64,000 nucleotides of DNA from CBDCVD01 sp965224015 (GTDB taxonomy: Bacteria > Pseudomonadota > Alphaproteobacteria > Rhizobiales > CBDCVD01). The stretch lies in the NCBI GenBank assembly GCA_965224015.1, contig OZ245032.1, positions 2,604,001-2,668,000 on the forward strand, written 5' to 3'. Below the pieces are notes generated by a model. The model had not been told where the DNA came from. It was given only the letters and a program-made list of their open reading frames with translations, and ran no database searches. Made by a program: the position numbers and the translations under genes. Positions 41,880 through 50,904 of the stretch are shown here, piece after piece; position 1 is the stretch's first letter, and each line of letters opens with the position of its first letter.

Positions 41880-43362
41880 TAAGTTTTCTGACGGCGGTTT
41901 TCCAGGCGGCGTATTTGTGCTCGCGTGTGGTGCCGTCCATGTTTGGCGTAAAGCGCCTTTGCAATTGCCAGGCCGCGGCAAACGCTTCCGGCGTACCATA
42001 AAGCCCTGCCTTTAGGCCCGCCAAGTAAGCGGCACCCAGAGCCGTCGTCTCCAGCATCTGTGGACGGTCCACGGGGGCGTCGAGAATGTCGGCGAGAAAC
42101 TGCATGGCATAGTCAGAGGCGCTCATGCCGCCGTCAACGCGCAAAACCACGCCGCCATCTTGACCTTGCGGCCAGTCGCCCTGCATGGCCTCAACAAGCT
42201 CACGCGTTTGATAACCAACGCTCTCAAGGCTGGCGCGGGCGAACTCCCTGGGACCCGAATTGCGCGTCAGACCGAATATGGCACCCCGCGCCTGTGGGTC
42301 CCAATGGGGCGCCCCGAGGCCGGTAAAGGCGGGAACGATCAGCACCTCCTGGTTCGGGTCCGCGGCCTCGGCAAGGCTTTGCGTTTGTTCCGCATGTTCA
42401 ATGATGCCGAGCCCGTCGCGCAGCCATTGTACGACCGCACCGGCAACAAAAATCGATCCCTCCAGCGCATAGATCGGCTCTCCATCGAGCTGATAGGCGA
42501 TGGTGGTCAAAAGGCGGTTGCTTGAGGTAACAGGGACCTTGCCGGTGTTCAGCAGGGCAAAGCATCCGGTTCCATAGGTGGACTTGACCATGCCTGGCTG
42601 AAAACAGGCCTGACCAATGGTGGCCGCCTGCTGGTCTCCGGCAACACCCAGAACAGGGATTTCGGCACCAAGAACAGACCTGTCGGTGGTGGCGAAATCA
42701 TCGGCACTGTTTTTGACCTGGGGCAAAAGAGAGGGCGGAATTTTAAACAAGGCAAGCAATTCCTCGTCCCATGTCCCCGCATGGATATTGTAAAGCATGG
42801 TGCGCGCGGCGTTGGTGGCGTCGGTGACATGGGCCTTGCCCCCGCTCAAATGCCATATAAGCCAGGTATCGACGGTTCCAAAGGCAAGCTTGCCATCTTC
42901 TGCGCGGGCGCGGACGCCCTCAACATGGTCCAACAACCAGGCAAGTTTGGTGGCCGAAAAGTAAGGATCAAGCAACAGCCCCGTGCGGGAACGGACCTGA
43001 TCCTCGTGTCCGGCCTGTTTCAGATCATCACACAGACGCGCGGTGCGCCGGTCCTGCCACACAATCGCGTTATGGATAGGCTGGCCCGTTTCCCGGTCCC
43101 ACACCAGTGTGGTCTCACGCTGGTTGGTTATGCCGATAGCGGCCACATCGAGAGGATTTATCCTCGCCTTCTCAATGGCCTGCCTGCAGGTGCGCACGGT
43201 GGTTTGCCAGATATCCTGCGGATCATGTTCAACCCACCCTGAGCGGGGGAAATGCTGGGTAAACTCCTCACCGGTTTGCGCGATGGCCTGCATGGTGTCA
43301 TCAAAAATGATCGCGCGGCTGGATGTGGTTCCCTGATCAATAGCCAGAACAAAACTTGGCAT
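41857..43362 (-). CDS. glpK: Glycerol kinase, C-terminus altered by MITE
   Basis: Phosphorylates glycerol to glycerol 3-phosphate with ATP; 501 aa. The FGGY-type features are there: AIDQGTTSSRAIIFD at the N-terminus, GVAGDQQAATIGQACF, STYGTGCFALLNTG, PAFTGLGAPHWDP and the second-domain LRVDGGMSASDYAMQF and ETTALGAAYLAG. The final residues IPAVLAL and the TAG stop come from a family A element, so the native end after ..AAWKTAVRKL has been replaced; the core is complete, and activity is probably kept. Start ATG 43362. In the same strand and region as a dehydratase gene. Confidence 0.95.
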   Translation of the reverse strand: MPSFVLAIDQGTTSSRAIIFDDTMQAIAQTGEEFTQHFPRSGWVEHDPQDIWQTTVRTCRQAIEKARINPLDVAAIGITNQRETTLVWDRETGQPIHNAIVWQDRRTARLCDDLKQAGHEDQVRSRTGLLLDPYFSATKLAWLLDHVEGVRARAEDGKLAFGTVDTWLIWHLSGGKAHVTDATNAARTMLYNIHAGTWDEELLALFKIPPSLLPQVKNSADDFATTDRSVLGAEIPVLGVAGDQQAATIGQACFQPGMVKSTYGTGCFALLNTGKVPVTSSNRLLTTIAYQLDGEPIYALEGSIFVAGAVVQWLRDGLGIIEHAEQTQSLAEAADPNQEVLIVPAFTGLGAPHWDPQARGAIFGLTRNSGPREFARASLESVGYQTRELVEAMQGDWPQGQDGGVVLRVDGGMSASDYAMQFLADILDAPVDRPQMLETTALGAAYLAGLKAGLYGTPEAFAAAWQLQRRFTPNMDGTTREHKYAAWKTAVRKLIPAVLAL

Positions 43363-43469
43363 GGGGTTCTCCTCCCTGGATTGTGACGCGCTTTGTCCGT
43401 TGGTGTAGAAGTATTCAAGCGAAACGGATGATGATCAAGCGCCTGGGTTTCCCGTCAGGGCGTTTCCTA

Positions 43470-45251
43470 TCAGTGATTGTCCCGTGGCAAATCCCTGGCA
43501 ATGCGCTGGTATCGTGTGGCCAGTTCAAGGCATCCCCCGTCAGCAAGCTGGCCCACGTGGCGGCGATAGATTTCCTGCCAGGGGGTCTGGTTGACCAGTT
43601 CCGGCGGCGTCCACGCTTTCCGGCGTTGGTGCCACACGGCGTCATCCACAAGGGCGTCCAGGGTGCAGGCATTAAGATCAAGGCGCACCCGATCACCTGT
43701 TTTCAGATACGCCAGCCCCCCGCCTATCACCGCTTCAGGGGATGCGTTCAGGATTGAAGGGCTCTCCGAGGTGCCTGACTGGCGCCCGTCACCCACGGTG
43801 GGCAAATGCGTAATCCCGCGTTTGATCAACGCGTCCGGAGGCTGCATGTTTACGACCTCGGCAGAGCCGGGGTATCCCACACAGCCGACACCGCGAATGA
43901 ACAGGATGGTGTCGTCATCGATTTCAAGAGCCGGATCATTGATGCGGGCATGATAATCCTCCGGTCCTTCAAAAACGACGGCCCTGGCTTCAAGGATGTT
44001 CTCGTGACCCGGTTTGGATAAAAAGCGGGCGCGGAAATCGTCAGAGATCACCGAGGTTTTCATCAGGGCGCTGTCGAAAAGATTGCCGCTGAGAACGAGA
44101 AAGCCAGCCTTTTCGCGCAGCGGATCACCGTAGGGTCTGATCACGTCTTGATCCCGGGTGCGCATGGCGCCGACCGCCTCATCAATGCTTACGCCCGCAA
44201 CTGTCATGCATGCCCCGTTGAGGCGTCCCGCGGATGCCAGTTCTCCCATGATCGCCGGCACGCCGCCGGCACGGTAGAAGGCTTCTCCCAGATAGGCGCC
44301 GGCGGGCTGAATATTGGCCAGGAGCGGCACGTCAAAACCCACCCGCTGCCAATCGCTCACCTCCAGTTCGACACCCGCGTGGCGCGCTATGGCCTGCAAA
44401 TGCGGCGGCGCGTTGGTTGAGCCGCCAATGGCCGAATTGACCACAATGGCGTTCTCAAATGCATCCCGGGTCAGGATTTGCGAGGGACGCAGGTCCTCAT
44501 CAACCAGTTCCACGCAGCGCTTGCCGGTGCGATAGGCCATGGCCATGCGCTCACGAAAAGGCGCCGGGATGGCCGCACAGCCAGGCAGGCTCATCCCCAA
44601 CGCCTCGGCCATGGCGTTCATTGTGCTTGCGGTTCCCATGGTATTGCAATGGCCAAGGGACGGGGCAGCGGCGCAGGCGCGCTCCATAAATGTCTCGTAG
44701 TCGATTTTGCCTTCGGCCAACAGCCGCCGGCTTTCCCAAATCACGGTGCCGGAGCCGGCAAGAGCGCCGTTCCACCAGCCGTCAAGCATGGGGCCGCCGG
44801 AGAGCACAATCGCCGGAATATCCACCGTGGCCGCCCCCATGAGCATCGCCGGTGTCGTCTTGTCGCAACCCGTCGTAAGCACCACCGCATCAATGGGATA
44901 ACCATGCAGAACCTCAACGAGGGTCAGGTAGGCCAAATTGCGATCAAGCGCCGCGGTAGGGCGTTTGCCGGTCTCCTGGATCGGGTGAACGGGAAACGCC
45001 ATCGCAATGCCGCCCCCATCGCGAATCCCCGCCTTGATCCGATCCATAAGAAACACGTGAATCTTGTTGCACGGGGCCAGGTCGGAACCCGTTTGCGCGA
45101 TACCGATCACGGGACGCCCCGATTGCAGTTCCGCACGGGTGTACTCCTGGTTTTGATAGCGCTCCAGGTAGAGCGCCGTCATGGCCGGATTATGGGGATT
45201 GTCAAACCACTCCTGGGAGCGCAGCTTCGGTTTGGCGTGTTTGTTTTTCAT
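43470..45251 (-). CDS. IlvD/Edd-family sugar-acid dehydratase (xylonate/arabinonate type)
   Basis: Fe-S-dependent dehydratase, 593 aa, which removes water from an aldonic acid to give a 2-keto-3-deoxy acid. The Fe-S cysteines are in TTGCDKTTPAML and LGHCNTMGTAST, with a further Cys in APCNKIH region. The motifs SAIGGSTNAPPHLQAIARHAG and VGDGRQSGTSESPSILNASPEA are those of the pentonate/hexonate dehydratase subgroup rather than branched-chain IlvD. Start ATG 45251. The exact acid cannot be told; xylonate, arabinonate, galactonate or gluconate are all possible. A family B element lies 184 bp upstream. Confidence 0.9.
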   Translation of the reverse strand: MKNKHAKPKLRSQEWFDNPHNPAMTALYLERYQNQEYTRAELQSGRPVIGIAQTGSDLAPCNKIHVFLMDRIKAGIRDGGGIAMAFPVHPIQETGKRPTAALDRNLAYLTLVEVLHGYPIDAVVLTTGCDKTTPAMLMGAATVDIPAIVLSGGPMLDGWWNGALAGSGTVIWESRRLLAEGKIDYETFMERACAAAPSLGHCNTMGTASTMNAMAEALGMSLPGCAAIPAPFRERMAMAYRTGKRCVELVDEDLRPSQILTRDAFENAIVVNSAIGGSTNAPPHLQAIARHAGVELEVSDWQRVGFDVPLLANIQPAGAYLGEAFYRAGGVPAIMGELASAGRLNGACMTVAGVSIDEAVGAMRTRDQDVIRPYGDPLREKAGFLVLSGNLFDSALMKTSVISDDFRARFLSKPGHENILEARAVVFEGPEDYHARINDPALEIDDDTILFIRGVGCVGYPGSAEVVNMQPPDALIKRGITHLPTVGDGRQSGTSESPSILNASPEAVIGGGLAYLKTGDRVRLDLNACTLDALVDDAVWHQRRKAWTPPELVNQTPWQEIYRRHVGQLADGGCLELATRYQRIARDLPRDNH

Positions 45252-45435
45252 TGTCCTGCCTGAAAAGGGATTGGTGTAGAGTGGTGATAGCCGTTAATGG
45301 AGATGCCCATTTGGGCGGGATGCGCAGCCGTTGCTGCCTGGCTGCAAGATTACAGCACAAGCGGCTGAACTCAAGGGCAAATCGGCGAGGACCTGTAGTT
45401 TTCGGAGCGCAAACGGTTAAGGGTGTGTCGAGATA

Positions 45436-45706
45436 GAGCGTGTCAGGTCTTAATAGAATCAATTCTGTTTCTCGATTGGCGAGGCGATCCACGTTCAAGG
45501 CGATCGAAGAGCGATGTTTATCCATCTCTCGAGAGCGGCTTGGGCGTGGGCGTCCGCCAATCGGAAACCCGAAGGGACGGGCGCTTTTGCACCAATATAG
45601 ACCTTAAGTCTCTTGAAAATAGCCCCACTATATCCTGCGAGACTTAAGGCCCATCTTGTCGCAAAATCGCTCCGTCAGAATGGTTCTATTAAGACCTGAT
45701 ACGCTC
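45436..45706 (+). mobile_element. Family B element, copy 3 (271 bp, TA flanks)
   Basis: Nearly identical to copy 1 at 5541; flanked by TA at 45434-45435 and 45707-45708. It occupies half of the 536-bp divergent region between the dehydratase and lacI genes. A two-base deletion in the GCGTTGCGCC part distinguishes it. The rest of the region has a weak family D repeat near 45281-45313 and no gene. Confidence 0.9.
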
Positions 45707-45787
45707 TATTGGCTCTGCTGATGATTGACGTACCTCAGTTTTTCAATTTAGATAGAGCGCAAACGGGAGGAATGACTGAGAGAATAC

Positions 45788-46825
45788 ATGAACAAGCCGA
45801 CTGTCCATGACATTGCCAAGGAGGCGGGGGTGAGCCTGGCCACCGTTGACCGGGTGCTGAACACCCGGCCGGGAGTGCGCGACCAAACCATCAAGCGGGT
45901 TCGAGAGGCCGTCCAGCGCTTAGGCTATGTGCGCGATACCTACGCAGCCAATTTGGCGCGCCAACGCCACTATCGGTTTGTGTTTGTTCTACCTGAGGGC
46001 CCCAACCAGTTTGTGGAGACCCTTAAAGAGGCTTTACTTGAGGCGACCCATACGCATCTCGCGGAACGCATGCTGCTGGAAACCGTGTCCGTACCCACCC
46101 GCGACCCCCATGCGGTTGTTCGCGCGCTGAACGGCCTTGCCGCTGATATGGACACCCTTGACGGGGTGGCCATAATGGCGCCGGAGACCCCCCACATTCG
46201 CGATGCGGTGGCGCGTTTGAAATCCGCAGGGGTTGTTGTGGTGGCGCTGGCGTCGGATTTGCCGAACTCGCGCCGCGACCATTTTGTTGGTACCAACAGT
46301 CTGGCGGCAGGGCGCACGGCGGCCTCCCTCATGGGGCGCTTTGTCCAGCGCGAGCCGTCCAGTGTGCTGGTGGTAACCAATTCCATTCTGTCCAGGGACA
46401 GTATTGATCGTCGCCTTGGGTTTGATCAGGTCATGGCGGCGCGATTTCCCAAAATCAGAGCTTTGCCGACTCTTGAATTTCACGACGATACTCAGCGTCT
46501 TGCGCGGGTGCTGAACCGCGCTCTTGGCACTTACGAGGGACTTGCGGGGGTCTACTCGCTGGGTTCGGGCAACCGGCCTTTGCTTGATATTTTGCGTGAA
46601 AGTCGGCGTCTGCGTGATCTTGTTGTCATCGCCCATGAACTCACACCGGCAACGCGCAGGGCTTTGTTGAACGATGAGGTGGGGGCGGTGATCGCACAAA
46701 ATGTTGGTCATCTGGTGCGCAGCGCCCTGCGTATCATCAGGGCAAAATGTGACGGGGTTGATATTCTTGAGGCGCAGGAGCGCATCCGTGTTGAGATTGT
46801 TATTCGCGAGAACTTGCCGCCGTGA
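45788..46825 (+). CDS. LacI-family transcriptional regulator
   Basis: Repressor-type protein of 345 aa. The N-terminal HTH is VHDIAKEAGVSLATVDRVLN (5-24) with the hinge helix after it (TYAANLARQRHYRF). The C-terminal part is a periplasmic-binding-like sugar sensor. It lies directly ahead of the ABC transporter operon, whose promoter contains two TGAGGTnCGnACCTCA palindromes with the central CG usual for LacI sites, so it very probably controls that operon. ATG 45788 starts the HTH at the normal distance; a GGGAGG lies farther upstream at 45766-45771. The effector is presumably the imported polyol or a phosphorylated product. Confidence 0.92.
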   Translation: MNKPTVHDIAKEAGVSLATVDRVLNTRPGVRDQTIKRVREAVQRLGYVRDTYAANLARQRHYRFVFVLPEGPNQFVETLKEALLEATHTHLAERMLLETVSVPTRDPHAVVRALNGLAADMDTLDGVAIMAPETPHIRDAVARLKSAGVVVVALASDLPNSRRDHFVGTNSLAAGRTAASLMGRFVQREPSSVLVVTNSILSRDSIDRRLGFDQVMAARFPKIRALPTLEFHDDTQRLARVLNRALGTYEGLAGVYSLGSGNRPLLDILRESRRLRDLVVIAHELTPATRRALLNDEVGAVIAQNVGHLVRSALRIIRAKCDGVDILEAQERIRVEIVIRENLPP

Positions 46826-46890
46826 GGAAAAAGGGGAAAGGCGGGAGCAAAGACCAGGGCTATATTGTGGGTTGATAACGGGCGCGGCAA

Positions 46891-46942
46891 TGAGGTTCGT
46901 ACCTCAAAAACACCTTGACTTGAGGTACGCACCTCATATAAT
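46891..46942 (+). promoter_or_regulatory. Promoter with two LacI-type operators ahead of the ABC operon
   Basis: TTGACT (-35, 46915-46920) and TATAAT (-10, 46937-46942) are separated by 16 bp that are exactly the palindrome TGAGGTACGCACCTCA (46921-46936). A second copy, TGAGGTTCGTACCTCA, lies at 46891-46906, 30 bp centre to centre. Occupation of the spacer would block RNA polymerase. Another inverted repeat, GTTAGT-CAAAC-ACTAAC (46952-46968), covers the expected transcript start region. Confidence 0.85.
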
Positions 46943-47089
46943 CCGCGTATGGTTAGTCAAACACTAACGCCGCGCAGCCAGTTTGTTGAGGATAAATTGG
47001 CATCACGTAAAGGTAAACCTTATTTTTGCGCCTTGCGCGAAATCAGTACAGGCGTTCAGAGATAGGGTCATGATGGGAGGACGCAATCA

Positions 47090-48406
47090 GTGACCATAAG
47101 CAAATACACGATAGCAGCCCTGTTGGCAGGCTCTTTATTCGGGGCAGCAGGCGCTAAAGCCGATGAACTGACCCTGTGTTGGGCCGCCTGGGATCCCGCC
47201 AACGCCCTTGTGGAACTGAGCAAAGATTTCGAAGCCAAAAGTGGCCACACCATGAAGTTCGAATTCGTACCCTGGCCAAACTTTGCCGACCGCATGCTCA
47301 ATGAACTGAATTCCGGGGGGAAATTGTGCGACCTGCTCATTGGTGACAGCCAATGGATTGGGGGCGGAGCGGAAAACGGTCACTATGTCAAGTTGAATGA
47401 CTTTTTTGACCGGGAAGGCATCAGCATGGACGATTTCGCGCCGGCAACCGTCTATGCCTATTCGACCTGGCCCAAGGGCACCCCCAATTATTACGCCTTG
47501 CCGGCCATGGGAGACGCGAACGGCTGGTTCTACCGTAAGGACTGGTTTGCCAAGCCGGAAATCAAGGCCGCTTACAAGCAGGCAACCGGCCAGGACCTGC
47601 GGGTTCCTCAATCGCAAAAGGAGCTTCTCAAGATCGCCCAGTTTTTCCAGGGCCGTGAAATCGACGGTCAGACCCGCTACGGTGCCGCCATATTCACCGA
47701 ACGCGGCTCGGAAGGGATTACCATGGGGGCAACAGGTGCGCTTTATGCGTGGGGCTTCAAATACGAAAACACACCGGGAAAATATGACATGCAGGGCGCT
47801 GTCAACTCCCCTGAGGCGGTGGAAGCCCTTGAATTCTACAAGGAATTCTATAAAACGGCGACCCCTCCCGGCTATACGGACAGCTATATGGAGCAAGGCC
47901 TTGACGCCTTCAAGTCGGGCCAGGTGGCCATGGCGATGAACTGGTTTGCGTTCTTTCCAGGCCTTTACAAGGATCCCAACGTCGGCGGTGACAAAATTGG
48001 CTTTTTTGTCAATCCGCCTCAGAACAAAGCGGCATCAACTCTGGGCGGGCAGGGGATTTCGGTGGTCGCCTATTCCGACAAACAGGATGCGGCCCTTGCC
48101 TATATCAAGTGGTTTGCACAGCCGGATGTTCAGGCGAAATGGTGGGCCCTTGGAGGGTATTCCTGCCATAATTCGGTTCTTAACGATCCCGCCTTTAAGG
48201 ACAGCCAGCCCTTTGCCGCGGACTTTCTGGATGCCATGGGCGGGGTTCAGGACTTTTGGCAGGAGCCCGCCTATGCTGAACTGCTGCTGGCGATGCAAAA
48301 ACGCCTGCACGACTATGTTGTGGCCGATGTGGGCACGGCCAAACAGGCCCTCGACAGTCTGATCGAAGATTGGACCGAGACGTTTGAGGACGAGGGTAAA
48401 CTCTAA
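47090..48406 (+). CDS. ABC transporter substrate-binding protein (CUT1, group 1)
   Basis: Periplasmic binding protein of 438 aa. A signal peptide (AALLAGSLFGAAGAKA) precedes the mature DELTLCWAAWDPANALVELSKDFE. Solute-binding features: FVPWPNFADRMLNELNSGG, CDLLIGDSQWIGGG, YALPAMGDANGWFYRKDWF, and a region rich in aromatic residues near the C-terminus. The start is GTG 47090, with GGGAGGA nine bases upstream; an ATG at 47070 is out of frame. The mature protein resembles sugar-alcohol or oligosaccharide binders. A strong hairpin follows it, so expression may exceed that of the permeases. Confidence 0.92.
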   Translation: MTISKYTIAALLAGSLFGAAGAKADELTLCWAAWDPANALVELSKDFEAKSGHTMKFEFVPWPNFADRMLNELNSGGKLCDLLIGDSQWIGGGAENGHYVKLNDFFDREGISMDDFAPATVYAYSTWPKGTPNYYALPAMGDANGWFYRKDWFAKPEIKAAYKQATGQDLRVPQSQKELLKIAQFFQGREIDGQTRYGAAIFTERGSEGITMGATGALYAWGFKYENTPGKYDMQGAVNSPEAVEALEFYKEFYKTATPPGYTDSYMEQGLDAFKSGQVAMAMNWFAFFPGLYKDPNVGGDKIGFFVNPPQNKAASTLGGQGISVVAYSDKQDAALAYIKWFAQPDVQAKWWALGGYSCHNSVLNDPAFKDSQPFAADFLDAMGGVQDFWQEPAYAELLLAMQKRLHDYVVADVGTAKQALDSLIEDWTETFEDEGKL

Positions 48407-48416
48407 TCCTCCCGCT

Positions 48417-48451
48417 GCCCGGGCTCTCGCTTTTGGGGAGCCCGGGCGTTT
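48417..48451 (+). terminator. Intra-operon hairpin terminator
   Basis: Perfect 10-bp stem GCCCGGGCTC (48417-48426)/GAGCCCGGGC (48438-48447) with an 11-nt loop, followed only by GTTTG rather than a long T tract. It probably causes partial termination or protects the binding-protein mRNA. Confidence 0.7.
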
Positions 48452-48464
48452 GCCTATCGATTTG

Positions 48465-48496
48465 GACACAAGACACAAGACACAAGACACAAGACA
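48465..48496 (+). repeat. Tandem 7-bp repeat (GACACAA), about 4.6 units
   Basis: Four perfect GACACAA units from 48465 to 48492 plus a partial GACA. It lies in the 319-bp gap between the binding-protein and permease genes and could vary in copy number. The same gap also has a reversed family D repeat (about 48568-48628) and a family B terminus TGATACGCTCTA at 48693-48704. Confidence 0.8.
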
Positions 48497-48725
48497 AGGC
48501 TTTGGGCTTTGCATGCTTTTCTGGTAAAGTCGGAGCCTGTTGTTTTTTAACAGAATCGCCCCCTTAAAAGGTGGGCCTGTCTATTAACCGGCACCTACTT
48601 ACCCGCTCCCTCGGCTCAGGCCACCCCAGGGTACCCTTTCATGGGTGGTTGGGCAGGGGCTGCGGGCCGCGTCGTAAATGGAAGTTCCCGGGTGATACGC
48701 TCTAAACAGCAACGACAGATAGACC

Positions 48726-49673
48726 ATGCCCTTAAAGCCGATTGAACGCGCAGCGGCAGCCACACCGGTTCCGCTTGCGCGGCGTATCAGAGGCTTATCC
48801 GACAGGACGATTGCATGGGTCTTTGTCGCGCCGACCATATTTCTGTTACTGGCAGTCAACATCTTTCCGCTGATCTGGACCATCAACCTCAGCTTTACCA
48901 ACTTTCGCGCCAATCGACCTAATCGCGTGGTCGAGTATATTGGCCTGCGTAACTATGAGCGCATCCTGGGCGACAGCGACATTTGGCTGACCATGCAGGC
49001 CACCGCGCATTTTTTGTTCTGGACGATCGTGATCCAGGTTTTGATCGGCTTTACTCTGGCATGGCTAATCAATCGCAAGTTCAAGGGAAGCGACTTATGG
49101 ACCACGATAATCGTGTTGCCGATGATGTTGTCGCCCGCTGTTGTGGGCAATTTCTGGACGTTCCTGTATCAGCCGCAAATCGGTCTGTTTAACACCATCG
49201 TCGCGTTCTTTACAGGTATTCCCGCATCGTCGTTTCAGATGATCGGTGATGTGTCCCTTGCGCCCTGGGCGATCGTTATTGTCGATACGTGGATGTGGAC
49301 GCCTTTTGTGATGCTGATCTGTCTTGCGGGTCTGCGCTCAATTCCGGACTCGATCTACGAGGCGGCGGCCATTGATCGGGCATCGAAATGGCGGCAATTC
49401 TGGACCATCACCGTGCCTCTGGTGTTGCCATTTTTAATGTTGGCAGTCCTGTTTCGCGGCATTGAAAATTTCAAAATGTTTGATCTGGTGGTGCAGCTTA
49501 CTGGTGGCGGCCCCGGCTCGGTCACCGAACTGACGTCCATTAATCTCAAGCGCGAAGCCTTCGAGAAATGGCGCACCGGGCTGGCTTCGGCTTACGCGAT
49601 CATCCTGTTTGTGACCGTGTTTGGTCTTGCCTCCATTTATGTCAAAGCGTTGAACAGGGTCAAGGAACGATGA
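48726..49673 (+). CDS. ABC transporter permease 1 (MalF-like)
   Basis: CUT1-type permease of 315 aa with about six transmembrane helices. The conserved cytoplasmic EAA loop reads YEAAAIDRASKWRQFWTITVPLVLP, the ATPase contact site. Typical start with a charged leader and VFVAPTIFLLLAVNIFPLIWTI. ATG 48726; the stop overlaps the next start as ATGA. With permease 2 it makes the membrane channel. Confidence 0.93.
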   Translation: MPLKPIERAAAATPVPLARRIRGLSDRTIAWVFVAPTIFLLLAVNIFPLIWTINLSFTNFRANRPNRVVEYIGLRNYERILGDSDIWLTMQATAHFLFWTIVIQVLIGFTLAWLINRKFKGSDLWTTIIVLPMMLSPAVVGNFWTFLYQPQIGLFNTIVAFFTGIPASSFQMIGDVSLAPWAIVIVDTWMWTPFVMLICLAGLRSIPDSIYEAAAIDRASKWRQFWTITVPLVLPFLMLAVLFRGIENFKMFDLVVQLTGGGPGSVTELTSINLKREAFEKWRTGLASAYAIILFVTVFGLASIYVKALNRVKER

Positions 49674-50611
49674 GTGGCTATTCGATCACCGAACCCTCGC
49701 GGCGACAAAAGGCAATTGCCGGTGCCCTGGTCATTGCTTATGCCGTCATCACACTCATGCCTTTGCTGTGGATCCTGACTACTGGGTTCAAAACATCGGC
49801 CGATGCGATATCCTATCCACCCAAGGTAATCTTCTCGCCATCGCTTGAGGGGTATGTGAACCTCTTTACCACCCGCACCCGGCAAACCCGTGAGTACCTT
49901 GATGCCTTGCCGCCGCCCCAGACCTGGTATGAGGAGATTGTGCGTAGCCGCGATATGGTTATCGTCGGCCCCTCACGTTACGGCGAGCGCTTCCTGAACT
50001 CAATCATCATCGGCTTTGGCTCCACATTTCTCAGCATCTTTCTTGGCACTCTGGCGGCCTATGCATTTTCCCGTTTTCGCGTGCCATTAAAGGACGATTT
50101 GCTATTTTTTATCCTCTCGACCCGGATGATGCCGCCCATTGCCGTCGCCATTCCCATATTCCTGATGTTTCGCAATTTGGGACTGTCTGATACCCATCTT
50201 GGGATGATCCTGCTTTATACGGCGGTGAATATTTCCCTGGCGGTCTGGCTTCTCAAGGGCTTTATCGACGAAATCCCTCGCGAATATGAAGAGGCTGCGC
50301 TCATTGATGGCTATACGCGGTTTCAGGCGTTTTACAAGGTCGTCCTACCCCAGGCGGCAACGGGCATCGCCTCAACTGCGATATTCTGCCTGATCTTCGC
50401 CTGGAACGAATATGCCTTTGCGGTGCTGCTGACTTCCGGAACGGCGCAGACTGCGCCGCCGTTTATTCCCACCATAATCGGCGTCGGCGGTCAGGACTGG
50501 CCCGCGGTGGCCGCGGGCGCCACCCTGTTTCTCATTCCTGTTGTGGTGTTTACCATACTGCTGCGCAAGCACCTGTTGCGCGGTATTACTTTTGGAGTGG
50601 TGCGCAAATGA
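49670..50611 (+). CDS. ABC transporter permease 2 (MalG-like)
   Basis: Second CUT1 permease, 313 aa. EAA loop: YEEAALIDGYTRFQAFYKVVLPQAATG. The periplasmic part after the first helix is longer than usual, with TRTRQTREYLDALPPPQTWYEEIVRSRD between helices 1 and 2. A frame open upstream of ATG 49670 overlaps permease 1 and is rejected. Coupled to permease 1 by ATGA overlap. Confidence 0.93.
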   Translation: MSGYSITEPSRRQKAIAGALVIAYAVITLMPLLWILTTGFKTSADAISYPPKVIFSPSLEGYVNLFTTRTRQTREYLDALPPPQTWYEEIVRSRDMVIVGPSRYGERFLNSIIIGFGSTFLSIFLGTLAAYAFSRFRVPLKDDLLFFILSTRMMPPIAVAIPIFLMFRNLGLSDTHLGMILLYTAVNISLAVWLLKGFIDEIPREYEEAALIDGYTRFQAFYKVVLPQAATGIASTAIFCLIFAWNEYAFAVLLTSGTAQTAPPFIPTIIGVGGQDWPAVAAGATLFLIPVVVFTILLRKHLLRGITFGVVRK

Positions 50612-50699
50612 TGCAGGCGGCGTTCATTTTTTGCCAAGATACGTCATGGGGTGGGTTTAACCTGGCGCATTTTCCCCTGGCAACAGGCCTTCATCGGGG

Positions 50700-50897
50700 G
50701 TGTTTGTCTTGAGAGCTTTTTTAAAAAATCTCTTGCACCCCCGGCGTGGCCCCTGGGAGATCATCGCCTCGATCGTTATTGCGGCGGGGGTAGTGATGCT
50801 CATGCAGCCCTATGCCCTGTCCCTTTATACCTACTCCTTCATCGTCACCCTGACGGGTACAGTCCTGTTTATAATTGTCAGTCATTTTCCCAAGTAG
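50700..50897 (+). CDS. Small two-helix membrane protein in the ABC operon
   Basis: A 65-aa frame with a basic start (LRAFLKNLLHPRRGPWE) and two hydrophobic segments (IIASIVIAAGVVMLMQPYAL and YSFIVTLTGTVLFIIVSHF). It begins with GTG 50700 (GGGGG upstream) or TTG 50709, and ends eight bases before the ATPase gene. Small membrane proteins are found in several polyol ABC operons of Rhizobiales. Location suggests an accessory of the transporter; no family could be named. Being co-directional and compact between permease and ATPase genes speaks for a real gene. Confidence 0.6.
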   Translation: MFVLRAFLKNLLHPRRGPWEIIASIVIAAGVVMLMQPYALSLYTYSFIVTLTGTVLFIIVSHFPK

Positions 50898-50904
50898 AGA
50901 CCCC

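Noticed and set aside
50608..50712. 34-codon frame from ATG 50608 overlapping the end of permease 2
   Set aside because: Short, no pattern, and its end runs into the start of the small membrane protein; only stop-start overlap made it look like a gene.
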